A DNA stretch of 64,000 nt, taken from positions 62,001 to 126,000 of the forward strand of contig NZ_JABBFQ010000002.1 of the NCBI RefSeq assembly GCF_018494055.1, in the 5' to 3' direction. This stretch comes from Rosenbergiella epipactidis (lineage in GTDB: Bacteria > Pseudomonadota > Gammaproteobacteria > Enterobacterales > Enterobacteriaceae). A program made the position numbers and the translations under genes. Shown here piece by piece: positions 40,025 through 54,978 of the stretch. Within the stretch, counting starts at the first letter, position 1. The number at the start of each line of letters is the position of its first letter. A model generated the notes under the pieces. It did no database searches, had not been told where the DNA came from, and saw nothing but the letters and a program-made list of their open reading frames with translations.

Positions 40025-40516
40025 TTAATTGAGGGTTTTATCACCGCGTGAAATACCGATAACGCCCGAACGGACAACTTCTGCAATCTCGGTCACCGCG
40101 CGTACCGCAGTTAGGAATGCATCCAGTTTTTCTGCACTCCCTACTAGCTGTACGGTATAGAAACGCGGGCTGACATCGACAATTTGGCCACGGAAAATAT
40201 CGGCACAACGTTTGATCTCTTCACGCGCAGCACCTTCCGCGATAATTTTGACCAGCATAACTTCACGCTCGACGAACGCTGACTGACCCAGCTCGTTGAC
40301 CCGTAACACATCAACCAGTTTATGGAGTTGTTTCTCGATCTGCTCCAACACTTTCTCATCGCCGATGGTTTGGATCGTAATGCGCGATAGCGTTGGATCT
40401 TCAGTAGGTGCCACGGCTAAGCTTTCGATGTTATAGCCGCGTTGAGAGAAAAGGCCGACCACTCTCGATAACGCCCCAGACTCATTTTCAAGTAACACTG
40501 ACAATATCCGGCGCAT
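40025..40516 (-). CDS. ilvH: Acetolactate synthase III, small regulatory subunit
   Basis: Regulatory subunit of the valine-sensitive AHAS III. 163 aa with an N-terminal ACT domain ([43 protein letters not shown]) that binds valine, and a C-terminal domain that contacts IlvI. The ATG overlaps the ilvI stop by one base (TAATG), with GGAGTGA as Shine-Dalgarno. Confidence 0.97.
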   Translation of the reverse strand: MRRILSVLLENESGALSRVVGLFSQRGYNIESLAVAPTEDPTLSRITIQTIGDEKVLEQIEKQLHKLVDVLRVNELGQSAFVEREVMLVKIIAEGAAREEIKRCADIFRGQIVDVSPRFYTVQLVGSAEKLDAFLTAVRAVTEIAEVVRSGVIGISRGDKTLN

Positions 40517-42240
40517 TATTCACTCCTTTCCGTCTTGCTTAACCACATCTCGTTCATTCCAGCGCCACGAACCAACATCGGGTACACGTGCTCACTGCCA
40601 TCCACCATCACATCAACAAACACCAAACGGCCTTTTGCTACCAAGTCCAAAGCTTGTTGCAGCTTAGCTTCCAGCTCATCCGGAGAGTTAATCGCGATCC
40701 CTACATGGCCATATGCTTCGGCAATTTTGACGAAGTTCGGTAAAGATTCCATGTAAGAGTGTGAGTGACGCCCGGAGTAGATCATATCCTGCCACTGCTT
40801 AACCATGCCCAAGTAACGGTTATTCAGGTTCAGGACTAAAATAGGTAATTCATACTGTAACGCGGTAGACAACTCCTGGATATTCATCTGAATACTGCCA
40901 TCCCCCGTCACACAAACGACCGTCTCATCGGGTAAGCATAACTTCACACCCAATGCTGCAGGTAGGCCAAAGCCCATCGTGCCAAGGCCGCCGGAATTGA
41001 TCCAACGCCGTGAGTGGTCGAACGGATAATGTAATGCGGTAAACATCTGGTGTTGACCCACATCCGACGCGACGTAGGCTTGCCCTTTGGTCAACTTCCA
41101 TAAGGTGCGAATAGCCGCTTGCGGTTTGATTTTTTCGCCTTCCGTGGAGTAAGCGAGACAATCACGCGCACGCCACTGATCGATCTTCGCCCACCATTCA
41201 GCACTCAGTGTGGCAGAAGGAGGCGGTGTTTTATCGAGTAATTCGACCATCTGTTCCAGTACTTGACGGGCATCGCCGACAACAGGAACGTCCGCATTAA
41301 CGGTTTTCGAAATCGATGCTGGATCGATATCGATATGGATCACCGTGGCATCCGGACAATACTTGGCAATATTATTGGTCGTCCGGTCATCGAAACGCAC
41401 ACCTACCGCAAAGATAACGTCTGCATTGTGCATAGTCATATTTGCCTCATAGGTCCCATGCATTCCCAACATGCCGACACTTTGCGGGTGTGTTCCAGGG
41501 AAACAGCCTAATCCCATTAGGGTCGTAGTGACCGGTAAATGTAATGTTTCCGCCAGCGTTTTTAACGCCGATTCTGCGTGAGCGGTAATCACCCCGCCAC
41601 CAGCATAAATCACGGCCTGCTTCGCCGCCAGCAGCGTGCTTAGCACACGTTTAATCTGCCCTTTATGCCCTTGTACCGTAGGATTATAAGAGCGTAGGCT
41701 TACGCTTTCTGGCCAGTGATAAGGGAGTTTCACCGCAGGATTCAAGATATCTTTAGGGAGATCGATGACCACCGGTCCCGGACGCCCGGTTGAGGCTAAC
41801 CAGAACGCTTTCTTAATCATCTCAGGAATATCTTCGGTACGTTTGACTAGGAAGCTGTGTTTAACGATCGGTCTTGAGATACCAATCATGTCGCACTCTT
41901 GAAACGCATCGCTGCCGATTAAGGAGGACGCAACTTGTCCGGAGAGGACAACCATCGGAATGGAGTCCATATAGGCCGTCGCAATTCCGGTAATAGCATT
42001 GGTTGCGCCAGGGCCAGATGTGACGAGTACCACCCCAGGTTCGCCTGTTGCACGCGCCACGGCATCAGCCATATGCACCGCAGCTTGCTCATGACGCACT
42101 AATATATGGTCGACGCCACCCACTGTTTGAATCGCATCATAAATATCCAGTACCGCTCCACCGGGATAACCGAACACCTGTTTTACGCCTTGATCAATCA
42201 GTGACTGAATGACCATTTCTGCTCCTGACAACATCTGCAT
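40516..42240 (-). CDS. ilvI: Acetolactate synthase III, large catalytic subunit
   Basis: ThDP enzyme making 2-acetolactate and 2-aceto-2-hydroxybutyrate for branched-chain amino acids. Key features: [14 protein letters not shown] and the catalytic Glu in [12 protein letters not shown], the FAD-domain [18 protein letters not shown], and the ThDP motif [12 protein letters not shown] to [12 protein letters not shown]. The start at 42240 (ATG-CAA-ATG-CTG) has GGAGG 5 nt upstream and gives 574 aa, as in E. coli. A longer frame to 42315 is not family-like. In E. coli leuO lies upstream; it is absent here. Confidence 0.96.
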   Translation of the reverse strand: MQMLSGAEMVIQSLIDQGVKQVFGYPGGAVLDIYDAIQTVGGVDHILVRHEQAAVHMADAVARATGEPGVVLVTSGPGATNAITGIATAYMDSIPMVVLSGQVASSLIGSDAFQECDMIGISRPIVKHSFLVKRTEDIPEMIKKAFWLASTGRPGPVVIDLPKDILNPAVKLPYHWPESVSLRSYNPTVQGHKGQIKRVLSTLLAAKQAVIYAGGGVITAHAESALKTLAETLHLPVTTTLMGLGCFPGTHPQSVGMLGMHGTYEANMTMHNADVIFAVGVRFDDRTTNNIAKYCPDATVIHIDIDPASISKTVNADVPVVGDARQVLEQMVELLDKTPPPSATLSAEWWAKIDQWRARDCLAYSTEGEKIKPQAAIRTLWKLTKGQAYVASDVGQHQMFTALHYPFDHSRRWINSGGLGTMGFGLPAALGVKLCLPDETVVCVTGDGSIQMNIQELSTALQYELPILVLNLNNRYLGMVKQWQDMIYSGRHSHSYMESLPNFVKIAEAYGHVGIAINSPDELEAKLQQALDLVAKGRLVFVDVMVDGSEHVYPMLVRGAGMNEMWLSKTERSE

Positions 42241-42759
42241 TACTGCCTCCGGCTTCACACTCATACAACTGATTACTGTCACAGTGATAAGAAAATATAC
42301 GCTTGCCACTTCCACTCCCCAGAAGGGTCGATCATTTTATTTTTTACTGAGTGGAAGCTTTCTTACGTTAACATACCGCTTAAATTCCCGGCAGGGAAAA
42401 TAAGTGAAAAAAATTTACCCGCGAAATGAATAGAGAATTATTCTAGGATTTTCGTTATCGACCTAATAAAAAAACTAAACAATTAATCAGATGGAGTTTG
42501 ATACACGCCACTCAGCGAAAAATAAAGAAAATATCTCAACAGAGAAATCTTCAAATACCTTAAGTCAGCTATATCGCATAAGATTATTACAGCAAACTAA
42601 ATCCCCACATATGAACATTAACGCAGAATAATCATCTATCATAAAATCGTTTATATGGATTTAATGTATAAAAATCATAAGCTTAAAATTGCAGATGAAA
42701 GATTGATATTCCGCTAACTTAACGGTGACTTGCCTATTCGCGACCAAGTTAATTTTTCG
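42241..42759. other. ilvI-leuL divergent region without leuO
   Basis: About 520 bp of strongly AT-rich non-coding DNA. It occupies the position of leuO, the LysR-type regulator between ilvIH and leu in E. coli. I find no leuO-like frame or fragment. Lrp-type control of ilvIH from this stretch is likely by analogy, but I cannot mark individual sites. Confidence 0.55.
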
Positions 42760-42788
42760 TTGACATGCCCCGCCAATTCACGTACCAA
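42760..42788 (+). promoter_or_regulatory. Candidate leu operon promoter
   Basis: A perfect TTGACA at 42760-42765 followed after 17 nt by TACCAA (42783-42788), a weak -10. It stands about 33 nt before the leuL start, the right distance for an attenuated leader. Confidence 0.5.
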
Positions 42789-42821
42789 TATAAGGACACA
42801 CAGATTCTATAGGCTTTAATA

Positions 42822-42902
42822 ATGATTCGTTTCACTGCACTCACAGAACTCCTCCTCCTCGCTAAATATCAGCGCGGTTGTTCTGTGGGCGAAAACGAAT
42901 AA
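42822..42902 (+). CDS. leuL: leu operon leader peptide
   Basis: A 26-codon frame starting Met-Ile-Arg-Phe-Thr. Four consecutive Leu codons (all CTC, codons 10-13) lie about 60 nt upstream of the attenuator stem, and one more Leu codon lies at position 7. Ribosome stalling at these codons when leucyl-tRNA is scarce should prevent terminator formation. The peptide keeps Ile/Val-Arg-Phe-Thr and the Leu run of the E. coli leader but differs after it. Only CTC is used in the run, where E. coli uses mainly rare CTA. Confidence 0.85.
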   Translation: MIRFTALTELLLLAKYQRGCSVGENE

Positions 42903-42924
42903 AGATTAAAGCCTGAACGAACTG

Positions 42925-42956
42925 AAAAACCCGCGCCGAACAGCGCGGGTTTTTTT
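42925..42956 (+). terminator. leu operon attenuator
   Basis: CCCGCGC-CGAACA-GCGCGGG with flanking A and T runs forms a strong intrinsic terminator between leuL and leuA. The leuL segment GCGCGGTT can pair with the left arm as an alternative (antiterminator-type) structure. Confidence 0.9.
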
Positions 42957-42999
42957 ATGCGCTAAGGCCATCAAATATAAGAATTTAAGGAAGCAAATT

Positions 43000-45659
<2,660 letters not shown>

Positions 45660-45663
45660 TAAA

Positions 45664-47064
45664 ATGAGCAAAACCTTATACCAGAAGTTATTTGATGCAC
45701 ATGTCGTTTACGAGGCGCCACAAGAGACGCCTATCCTGTACATTGACCGTCACTTAGTTCACGAAGTGACCTCACCACAAGCCTTTGACGGGCTACGCGC
45801 TCACGGCCGTCAATTGCGTCAGCCATCAAAAACTTTCGCGACGATGGACCATAACGTCTCGACAGAAACACGTGATATTAACGCGTCCGGTGAGATGGCA
45901 CGTATCCAGATGCAAGAGCTGATCAAGAACTGTGCCGAGTTTGGGGTCAGTCTGTACGACTTAAATCACCCCTTCCAAGGTATCGTTCACGTTATCGGCC
46001 CAGAACAAGGAATTACCTTACCGGGGATGACCATTGTCTGCGGTGACTCGCATACCGCCACCCACGGAGCCTTTGGTGCTTTAGCATTCGGTATTGGTAC
46101 ATCAGAAGTTGAGCACGTGATGGCGACCCAAACCTTGAAACAAGGTCGGGCAAAAACGATGAAGATCGAAGTCACGGGTTCTGCCATTGGCGGTATCTCA
46201 GCGAAAGACATCGTACTAGCCATTATCGGCAAAACCGGCAGCGCCGGAGGCACCGGTTATGTTGTGGAATTCTGTGGTGCAGCGATCGAAGCGCTAAGCA
46301 TGGAAGGTCGTATGACGCTGTGTAATATGGCCATTGAGTTAGGGGCTAAAGCGGGCTTGGTCGCGCCGGATGAGACAACCTTTGAATACTTAAAAGGCCG
46401 TCAGTTTGCGCCGAAAGGCGAGCAATGGGATGAAGCCGTTGCTTACTGGAAAACCTTAAAATCTGATGATAACGCCAAGTTTGACGCTGTCGTCACCTTG
46501 GATGCGGCAGAGATCGCTCCACAAGTCACTTGGGGAACCAACCCAGGGCAAGTTATCGCTGTTGATCAGCCTATCCCACGTCCAGAAGAGTTCAGTGACC
46601 CGGTCGAACGCGCTTCAGCGGAGAAAGCGTTAGCCTATATGGGCCTTGAGGGAGGCGTCCGCTTAACGGATGTCGCAATCGACAAAGTCTTTATCGGTTC
46701 TTGTACTAACTCGCGAATCGAAGACTTACGCGCCGCGGCTGCGATTGCCAAAGGGCGTAAAGTGGCACCGGGTATCGTTGCTATGGTGGTCCCAGGCTCT
46801 GGACCGGTTAAAGCGCAGGCTGAAGAAGAAGGCTTAGATAAAATCTTCCTAGAAGCGGGATTTGAATGGCGTTTACCGGGCTGTTCAATGTGTTTAGCCA
46901 TGAACAACGACCGCCTGAATGCAGGAGAACGTTGTGCATCAACCAGTAACCGTAACTTTGAAGGGCGTCAAGGACGTGGTGGACGGACTCACTTAGTCAG
47001 TCCCGCCATGGCAGCCGCAGCCGCCGTTACCGGTCGCTTCACTGACATCCGTACCTTGAACTGA
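45664..47064 (+). CDS. leuC: 3-isopropylmalate dehydratase, large subunit
   Basis: Iron-sulfur isomerase subunit converting 2- to 3-isopropylmalate. The 466 aa from the ATG at 45664 equal E. coli LeuC. It has the [26 protein letters not shown] active-site block and the three 4Fe-4S cysteines, one in FIGSCTNSR and two in [11 protein letters not shown] longer frame from 45589 lies inside leuB and is not used. The gap to leuB is 4 nt. Confidence 0.97.
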   Translation: MSKTLYQKLFDAHVVYEAPQETPILYIDRHLVHEVTSPQAFDGLRAHGRQLRQPSKTFATMDHNVSTETRDINASGEMARIQMQELIKNCAEFGVSLYDLNHPFQGIVHVIGPEQGITLPGMTIVCGDSHTATHGAFGALAFGIGTSEVEHVMATQTLKQGRAKTMKIEVTGSAIGGISAKDIVLAIIGKTGSAGGTGYVVEFCGAAIEALSMEGRMTLCNMAIELGAKAGLVAPDETTFEYLKGRQFAPKGEQWDEAVAYWKTLKSDDNAKFDAVVTLDAAEIAPQVTWGTNPGQVIAVDQPIPRPEEFSDPVERASAEKALAYMGLEGGVRLTDVAIDKVFIGSCTNSRIEDLRAAAAIAKGRKVAPGIVAMVVPGSGPVKAQAEEEGLDKIFLEAGFEWRLPGCSMCLAMNNDRLNAGERCASTSNRNFEGRQGRGGRTHLVSPAMAAAAAVTGRFTDIRTLN

Positions 47065-47075
47065 GGATCTGCATC

Positions 47076-47681
47076 ATGGCAATTAAATTTACTCAACATA
47101 CCGGACTGGTTGCGCCTTTAGATGCGGCCAATGTCGATACGGATGCGATCATTCCAAAACAGTTTCTACAGAAAGTTACCCGCACAGGTTTTGGTCAGCA
47201 TCTGTTTAATGATTGGCGCTTTATCGATGATTCGGGCAAAATCCCTAATCCAGATTTCGTCCTGAATAAGCCTCTGTATAAGGGGACCAGTATTTTACTG
47301 ACCCGTGAAAACTTCGGCTGTGGCTCGTCGCGTGAGCATGCGCCGTGGGCCTTAACCGACTTCGGTTTTCGTGTGGTGATCGCGCCCTCTTTCGCTGATA
47401 TTTTCTACAGCAATAGCTTTAATAACCAACTGCTTTTGGTCAAATTAAGCGAAGCACAGATTGACGAGCTGTTCCAACTTGTTGAGCAACATCCTGGTAT
47501 TAATTTTACCGTTGATTTAGAAGCGATGACGATTCAGGTAGGCGATAAGGTTTATACTTTCGAACTGGATAGCTTCCGTCGTCACTGCATGTTAAACGGT
47601 TTGGACAGTATTGGCCTTACGCTGCAGCATGAAGCATCGATAGGGGATTACGAAGCAAAGCAGCCTGCTTTTCTGCAGTAA
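47076..47681 (+). CDS. leuD: 3-isopropylmalate dehydratase, small subunit
   Basis: Swivel subunit of isopropylmalate isomerase. The 201 aa equal the E. coli length, with [19 protein letters not shown] and the substrate-binding [16 protein letters not shown]. It starts 11 nt after leuC with GAGGATC as ribosome site. It ends the operon before a strong terminator. Confidence 0.97.
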   Translation: MAIKFTQHTGLVAPLDAANVDTDAIIPKQFLQKVTRTGFGQHLFNDWRFIDDSGKIPNPDFVLNKPLYKGTSILLTRENFGCGSSREHAPWALTDFGFRVVIAPSFADIFYSNSFNNQLLLVKLSEAQIDELFQLVEQHPGINFTVDLEAMTIQVGDKVYTFELDSFRRHCMLNGLDSIGLTLQHEASIGDYEAKQPAFLQ

Positions 47682-47701
47682 TTCATTTAGCGTTTAGCAT
47701 A

Positions 47702-47731
47702 AAAAAAGGGACATTTTCATGTCCCTTTTTT
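47702..47731. terminator. Bidirectional terminator between leuD and secF
   Basis: AAAAAAGGGACAT-TTTC-ATGTCCCTTTTTT has a 13-bp arm pair with T runs on both strands. It serves leuD on plus and secF on minus, which converge here. Confidence 0.92.
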
Positions 47732-47744
47732 ATTGCCGCGATTT

Positions 47745-48710
47745 CTACTGAATGCGTGGCTGGTCTGCCCCTTCTTTCTCGACTTTCTGCACTAACATAT
47801 GTTCGCGCTTCATACCGAGTTTCAACGCCAACGCTGACGCGACGTAGATAGAAGAGATAGTACCGATGGCGACACCAATTAACATCGTCAGTGAGAAGCC
47901 ACGTAACAGCTCACCACCAAAGATAAACAGCATCAACACCACCACCAAGGTGGTCGCCGAGGTCATCAATGTCCGGCTCAATGTCTGAGTCAGAGAAATA
48001 TTGACGATATCGTAAGGCGAGCCACGACGGATCTTACGGAAGTTTTCACGGATCCGGTCAGAAACAACGATGCTATCATTTAACGAGTAACCAATCACTG
48101 ACATCAATGACGCGATGATCGTTAAATCGACCTCAATATGGAACAGTGATAATACACCCATCGTAATGACAACATCGTGCGCCAAGGCTAATACTGCCCC
48201 CAGTGCAAGACGCCATTCAAAACGAAAGCCCACATAGATCAAGATACAGATCAAAGCAGCCAGCAGTGCGAGTGCGCCGGCCTGTGCCAGGTCACTACCA
48301 ACGCTCGGTCCAACGAATTCAATACGTTTAACCACTGCGGTCTGCTGGGTCGCTTGGTTGATCTCGCTAACAACTTTGGTTCCCAGCTCTTGTCCTGCAT
48401 TACCATCATGCGGGGATAAGCGCACCATCACGTCACGGCTGCTACCGAAGTTTTGGACTTGAGGATCGCTGAAGCCGGCATGTTGTAAGGCTGAACGCAT
48501 TACATCCAATTCACCAGGTTTTTCTAGCGTAATCTCAATGACCGTCCCGCCGGTAAAATCCAGTCCCCAGTTAAAGCCACGCACACCAATAATGATGGCA
48601 GAAGCAATCAACAGTAGCGCTGACAGGGTAAAAGCTAACTTGTCCCAGCGCATGAAGTCATGCACCTTACGGCCATAGTTAAGTTGTTCAATACTATATT
48701 CTTGTGCCAC
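47745..48710 (-). CDS. secF: Protein translocase subunit SecF
   Basis: Inner-membrane Sec accessory subunit that uses the proton gradient with SecD to complete export. The 321 aa show an N-terminal membrane helix followed by [13 protein letters not shown] (the SecD/SecF P1 signature), then five more membrane segments. [23 protein letters not shown] is the conserved transmembrane 4-5 motif. It follows secD by 10 nt. Confidence 0.97.
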   Translation of the reverse strand: MAQEYSIEQLNYGRKVHDFMRWDKLAFTLSALLLIASAIIIGVRGFNWGLDFTGGTVIEITLEKPGELDVMRSALQHAGFSDPQVQNFGSSRDVMVRLSPHDGNAGQELGTKVVSEINQATQQTAVVKRIEFVGPSVGSDLAQAGALALLAALICILIYVGFRFEWRLALGAVLALAHDVVITMGVLSLFHIEVDLTIIASLMSVIGYSLNDSIVVSDRIRENFRKIRRGSPYDIVNISLTQTLSRTLMTSATTLVVVLMLFIFGGELLRGFSLTMLIGVAIGTISSIYVASALALKLGMKREHMLVQKVEKEGADQPRIQ

Positions 48711-48720
48711 AACAGGCTCC

Positions 48721-50568
48721 TTAGATCGACAACTTGTTGATACGTTTGCCGCCGTAAAGCAGGTTCACAATCGCTCGTGTTCCTACAATGGCCGTAAACA
48801 TGGAGGTTGCCACCCCAATCGCTGTCGTAATCGCAAACCCTTTAATAGAGCCAGTACCCACAGCATAGAGAATGATAGCCGTAATAAGCGTTGTCACGTT
48901 AGCATCGACAATACTGGAGAACGCGCCACGATAACCTTCGTGAATCGCCTGTTGTACTGTCCGCCCGTTACGTAGCTCTTCCTTAATCCGTTCGTTAATC
49001 AACACGTTGGCATCAACCGCTACGGCTAGGGTCAAGACAATCCCGGCAATACCCGGCATAGTCAAGGTCGCACCCGGCAACAGAGACATGATCCCGATGA
49101 TTAAGATTAAGTTTGCAATCAGCGCTGTGGTCGCAATGACACCGAATTTCTTATAGAACACCAGCATAAACAGAATCGACACCGCAACACCCCACAAGCA
49201 TGCATGCAAGCCTTGTTGGATATTCTGTTGCCCCATGGTTGGACCAATGGTGCGTTCTTCAACAATCTGAATCGGCGCGATTAGTGCGCCAGCGCGTAAT
49301 AGCAGAGAGAGCTGATGCGCTTCATTTGGATTGTTGATGCCAGTGATACGGAAGCTATTAGCAAGACGAGATTGAATGTTCGCCACGTTAATGACTTCTT
49401 CTTGTTTCGCTAGAATCGCACGACCGTTGGCATCTTTTTTACCGCTGTCTTTATATTCAACAAACAATGTCGCCATGGGTTTGCCGATATTATTCCGAGT
49501 AAAATCAGACATCGTGTTACCCCCCGCACTGTCTAGCGAGATGTTAACTTGTGGCTGGTTATACTCATCCATCGTAGAGGTCGAGTCGGTAATGTGATCG
49601 CCGGTTAAGACAACACGCTTGTAAAGAACAACAGGTTGTCCATCACGCATGCTCTTCACTTCGGAATCCCCTGGGACGCGTCCTGCGGCAATAGCAGCGG
49701 GATCGACCGTGGTATTCACTAAGCGGAATTCCAGTGTCGCGGTTGCGCCCAGAATCTCTTTAGCCCGTGCGGTATCTTGAATTCCCGGTAATTCGACCAC
49801 AATACGGTCCGAACCTTGACGCTGAACCAGTGGCTCAGAAACGCCTAATTGGTTAACACGATTACGGAGAATAGTGATGTTTTGCTGTACTGCGTATTCA
49901 CGGGCTTCGCTTAAGCGCGCATCGGTCATGGCCGCGGTAAGTTGGTTACTGCCACGGCTTCTAATCACCAGGTCACGATGGCGCGGGCTTAAGTAGCTTA
50001 CGGCCGCATCACGTGCTTGGGCATTAGGGAACTGGATCTGAATACCGTAATTATCGATTTTACCGACAGAGGTATAACCGAGTTTCGCGGTACGCAGGTC
50101 TCCCCGTAGCGTTTCAGCATTTTGCTCTTGTAGCTTGCCTAAAGCCGTGTCCATGTCCACTTCCATTAAGAAGTGCACACCACCACGCAGGTCTAAACCA
50201 AGTTTCATCGGCTCGGCCGAAAGTGCGGCTAACCAACGCGGGGTCGCAGGAGCAAGGTTTAACGCCACCACGTAATTGTTGCCTAACGCGTTAACCAGTG
50301 CTTCACGCGCACGCAACTGAATATCGGTATTAGCGAAACGCGCCATGATTGCGCCATTTTCTAATGCGATAGAGCGGGTATCGATATGTTGTTGTTTAAG
50401 TACTGTCTGGATCTGATCCATTGTCTGCTCACTGGCAGCGGCGCCCCGCTCACCAGTGATTTGAACAGCCGGATCCTCACCATAGAGGTTTGGAAGTGCA
50501 TACAACAGGCCGACCAGTAATACGACGATCAGCATGATGTACTTCCATAAAGGATAACGATTTAGCAC
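48721..50568 (-). CDS. secD: Protein translocase subunit SecD
   Basis: Large RND-like subunit of SecDF-YajC. The 615 aa equal E. coli. It has a membrane helix at about residues 9-27, the large periplasmic domain with [16 protein letters not shown], and six helices in total. The proton-relay segment is [27 protein letters not shown]. It lies 25 nt after yajC in the tgt-yajC-secD-secF order. Confidence 0.97.
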   Translation of the reverse strand: MLNRYPLWKYIMLIVVLLVGLLYALPNLYGEDPAVQITGERGAAASEQTMDQIQTVLKQQHIDTRSIALENGAIMARFANTDIQLRAREALVNALGNNYVVALNLAPATPRWLAALSAEPMKLGLDLRGGVHFLMEVDMDTALGKLQEQNAETLRGDLRTAKLGYTSVGKIDNYGIQIQFPNAQARDAAVSYLSPRHRDLVIRSRGSNQLTAAMTDARLSEAREYAVQQNITILRNRVNQLGVSEPLVQRQGSDRIVVELPGIQDTARAKEILGATATLEFRLVNTTVDPAAIAAGRVPGDSEVKSMRDGQPVVLYKRVVLTGDHITDSTSTMDEYNQPQVNISLDSAGGNTMSDFTRNNIGKPMATLFVEYKDSGKKDANGRAILAKQEEVINVANIQSRLANSFRITGINNPNEAHQLSLLLRAGALIAPIQIVEERTIGPTMGQQNIQQGLHACLWGVAVSILFMLVFYKKFGVIATTALIANLILIIGIMSLLPGATLTMPGIAGIVLTLAVAVDANVLINERIKEELRNGRTVQQAIHEGYRGAFSSIVDANVTTLITAIILYAVGTGSIKGFAITTAIGVATSMFTAIVGTRAIVNLLYGGKRINKLSI

Positions 50569-50593
50569 GGCAGTTCCCTAAGGAAGAGTTCAA

Positions 50594-50926
50594 TTATAAT
50601 GCTTTCATTGTGCCTTTAGGCAGAACGGCAGCGACGAAATCACGCTTAACAACGACTTCATTGGTTTCATTCAGCGCGATAGCAACATAACCCGTTTCAG
50701 AGATTTTAGTTACACGACCGACGAAACCTGAAGTGGTCATCACTTCATCCCCTTTCGCGATAGATTCCATCAGTTTCTTATGCTCTTTCGCACGTTTTTG
50801 CTGTGGACGCAAAATCATAAAGAAAAAGATCAGGCCGAACACGACCAACATGATGACCATAGAAAAACTGCTATTTTGTGCTGGTGCGCCAGCCGCTGCC
50901 GCGGCATCAGAAATGAAAAAGCTCAT
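50594..50926 (-). CDS. yajC: SecDF accessory protein YajC
   Basis: Small single-pass inner-membrane protein (110 aa) that associates with SecDF and YidC. One hydrophobic segment (MVIMLVVFGLIFFFMI, about residues 23-38) is followed by the signature LRPQQKRAKEHKKLM and a small beta domain (GDEVMTTSGFVGRVTKI). It lies 23 nt after tgt. Confidence 0.96.
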   Translation of the reverse strand: MSFFISDAAAAAGAPAQNSSFSMVIMLVVFGLIFFFMILRPQQKRAKEHKKLMESIAKGDEVMTTSGFVGRVTKISETGYVAIALNETNEVVVKRDFVAAVLPKGTMKAL

Positions 50927-50949
50927 AAACTATCCCTCATTAATTAAAA

Positions 50950-52533
<1,584 letters not shown>

Positions 52534-52576
52534 GAAAATAATCATTTCCTACAGTAAAGCTAATGATTATGATTAG
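52534..52576. promoter_or_regulatory. Fur-like boxes upstream of the receptor gene
   Basis: CTAATGATTATGATTAG (52560-52576) is a near-palindrome built of AT(T/A)AT-type hexamers like the Fur consensus GATAATGATAATCATTATC. A second similar element, GAAAATAATCATTTCC, lies at 52534-52549. They stand about 100-145 nt ahead of the TonB-dependent receptor, where Fur control is usual. Confidence 0.65.
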
Positions 52577-52678
52577 CCTTCTCATTTACACGCATTGCCA
52601 TTAATTGTTGTCTTCTCTGCCATCACATAACAATAAAGGCACACAGCATCTAAATCTTTTTGATTTATAGGGATAACT

Positions 52679-54907
52679 ATGTCTGCTTCTTGCAGAAGGC
52701 CAGCCCGTTTTATTGCACAGCACACACCACCGATGAATAGGTTATTCACGCTCTCGCTGCTAGCGCTCTCTATCCATTCACTTGTTGCACTTCCTGAAGC
52801 ACAGGCTGCCGACACAACCGGTTCAGCGACCAATGCGTCGCCACAAGATGTGGTGGTCTACGGCGCAACGACCGACAACACTGACGACCAGACTAAACAG
52901 GACTATCAGGTTAAAACCACGCGAGCCGGTACAAAATTACTGCTGACTCCGCGCGATGTCCCGCAATCGTTGAGCGTGATCACGCAACAGCGGATGCAGG
53001 ATCAACAGCTACAAACCCTCAACGATGTCCTTAACAACACAACGGGTATTACCAGTGAACAGGACGATAGCGAAAGGGCCTATTACTATTCCCGCGGTTT
53101 TAAGATCAATAACTTCACCTTTGACGGTATTCCTACCGCGATGGGAGATACGTGGAACTACGGCGATACCGCATCGGATACCTCGATTTATGATCGGATC
53201 GAAGTGGTTCGAGGGGCGACGGGCCTCATGACCGGAGCGGGTAGCCCTGCTGCCTCGGTGAATATGGTGCGCAAGCACGCTGACAGTAAGACGGCTACCG
53301 GTAGTTTACAAGCCAGTTATGGCAGTTGGCAGAAGCAACGGTATGTCGCTGATCTTTCCACTCCCCTTAACCAATCCGGTTCGCTACGTGGCCGAGTGAT
53401 TGCCGGTTATCAGAACCAAGATAGCTGGCGGGATCGCTACACCAAAAACACCAAATTCCTCTATGCCGCAATTGATGCGGACTTAAGTGAACGCACCACG
53501 CTTTCTCTCGCCTACGACTATCAAGATGCCGATACCAGTAACCCGACTTGGGGAGGAAATCCGGTCTTCTACAGTAACGGAACACTGACGCACTATCGAC
53601 GAGGCCTTAATTCCTCCGCCGACTGGACCTATTATCACACCACGGTGCGTAAACTTTATGCTGACCTAGAACATCATTTCGAAAACGGTTGGATTGCCCA
53701 CTTAAACGGTACCCACGCTGAAAACACCTTTAGCGATAAACTGCTGTATGTTGGCTATCTCAGTATGCCCGATAGAGATACTGGTGAAGGGGCTGACGGC
53801 TTTGGCAGTAAAGATCGTGGGAAACGTGAACTGACCTCTGTGGATGGCTATGCAAGTGGCCCCTTTGCACTGTTGGGGCGTCAACACCAACTTATGATTG
53901 GCGTAAACTACAGCCGTCAACATAATGCGACGGATAGCAGTAACGGAACGACCAGTGAGGACGGCAGCGAGATTACCAGCAATGATATTGGCATCTTTGA
54001 TAATCATTGGAACGGTAATATCGCACAACCCACTTGGGGGGGTTGGTATCAGAACGCAAATGATATCATTCGTCAGAAGTCTGCTTATACTGCCGCTCGT
54101 TTTTCCCTTGCCGATCCCTTAGCCCTGATCGTGGGGGCGCGTTATACCCAATATCGTAACGATGGGTCCAGCGGCAATATGGAGAAAAATAACCTGATGC
54201 CTTACGCCGGTGTCGTCTATGATCTCAACGATACTTGGTCAGCCTACGCCAGCTACACCTCTATCTTCCAGCCGCAAACCTATCGCGATAGTACCGGCCA
54301 TTATTTATCACCGATTACCGGTAAAAGTTACGAAACGGGACTGAAATCAGCGTGGGACGATGGACGACTCACCGCGACTTTCGCTATTTTCCGTATCGAA
54401 CAAAATAATGTGGGTCAGGTACAAGATGGCGTCTATGTCAATAATAGCAGCGAGCAAGCCTACGTTGCGACCAAGGGCGCACGCAGTAAGGGTGCTGAGT
54501 TCGAATTGAACGGAGCCATCACAGATAACCTACAAATGACCTTTGCCGCAACGCGCTATGTCGCGACGGACTCTACAGGTCGCTTCAACAGTAACCAGCC
54601 CCAAACCGTCTTTAAACTCTTTAGCCGCTATCAACTCCCTACTCTACCCGAGCTGACGGTTGGCGGCGGGATCACTTGGCAAAACCGAGTATTCTGGGAC
54701 GTTGCCGCCCCTGATGGCAGCACCCAACGGGTATATCAAAGCAGCTATCCTTTAGCGAGCCTGTTTACGCGTTATCAGATCAACAAGCAGGTTGCGGTAC
54801 AAGCGAATGTTAACAACCTCTTCGATCGTACCTATTACACTTATAGGAACAGTGATGTCTACGGTGAGCTCCGTAACGTCTCAGTCAGTTTATCCTATCA
54901 GTTCTAA
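52679..54907 (+). CDS. fhuE: TonB-dependent siderophore receptor, FhuE-like
   Basis: Outer-membrane 22-stranded receptor. The 742 aa resemble E. coli FhuE (coprogen, rhodotorulic acid) over the whole length: the plug signature DVPQSLSVITQQRMQDQQLQ, YYYSRGFKINNFTFDGIPT and RIEVVRGATGLMTGAGSPAA, a barrel with YASYTSIFQPQTYRDSTGHY, and a final NNLFDRTYYTY strand ending in aromatic Phe. The signal peptide is about residues 1-43 (ending AQA) with a TonB box DVVVYG near 57-62. The ATG at 52679 has AGGGATA upstream; an internal Met at residue 19 has no ribosome site. Its ligand is inferred as a hydroxamate siderophore. Confidence 0.9.
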   Translation: MSASCRRPARFIAQHTPPMNRLFTLSLLALSIHSLVALPEAQAADTTGSATNASPQDVVVYGATTDNTDDQTKQDYQVKTTRAGTKLLLTPRDVPQSLSVITQQRMQDQQLQTLNDVLNNTTGITSEQDDSERAYYYSRGFKINNFTFDGIPTAMGDTWNYGDTASDTSIYDRIEVVRGATGLMTGAGSPAASVNMVRKHADSKTATGSLQASYGSWQKQRYVADLSTPLNQSGSLRGRVIAGYQNQDSWRDRYTKNTKFLYAAIDADLSERTTLSLAYDYQDADTSNPTWGGNPVFYSNGTLTHYRRGLNSSADWTYYHTTVRKLYADLEHHFENGWIAHLNGTHAENTFSDKLLYVGYLSMPDRDTGEGADGFGSKDRGKRELTSVDGYASGPFALLGRQHQLMIGVNYSRQHNATDSSNGTTSEDGSEITSNDIGIFDNHWNGNIAQPTWGGWYQNANDIIRQKSAYTAARFSLADPLALIVGARYTQYRNDGSSGNMEKNNLMPYAGVVYDLNDTWSAYASYTSIFQPQTYRDSTGHYLSPITGKSYETGLKSAWDDGRLTATFAIFRIEQNNVGQVQDGVYVNNSSEQAYVATKGARSKGAEFELNGAITDNLQMTFAATRYVATDSTGRFNSNQPQTVFKLFSRYQLPTLPELTVGGGITWQNRVFWDVAAPDGSTQRVYQSSYPLASLFTRYQINKQVAVQANVNNLFDRTYYTYRNSDVYGELRNVSVSLSYQF

Positions 54908-54978
54908 TCACTCAGGCTAACATCCTGCCCGTCAGGACGTTTATCTCTACCGGTTTGAAGTTAATCAAGGAGTTTAGT

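Noticed and set aside
47682-47744. Insertion-sequence remnant at the leuD-secF junction
   Set aside because: The short gap holds only the terminator hairpin; no inverted terminal repeats, target duplications or transposase fragments are seen.
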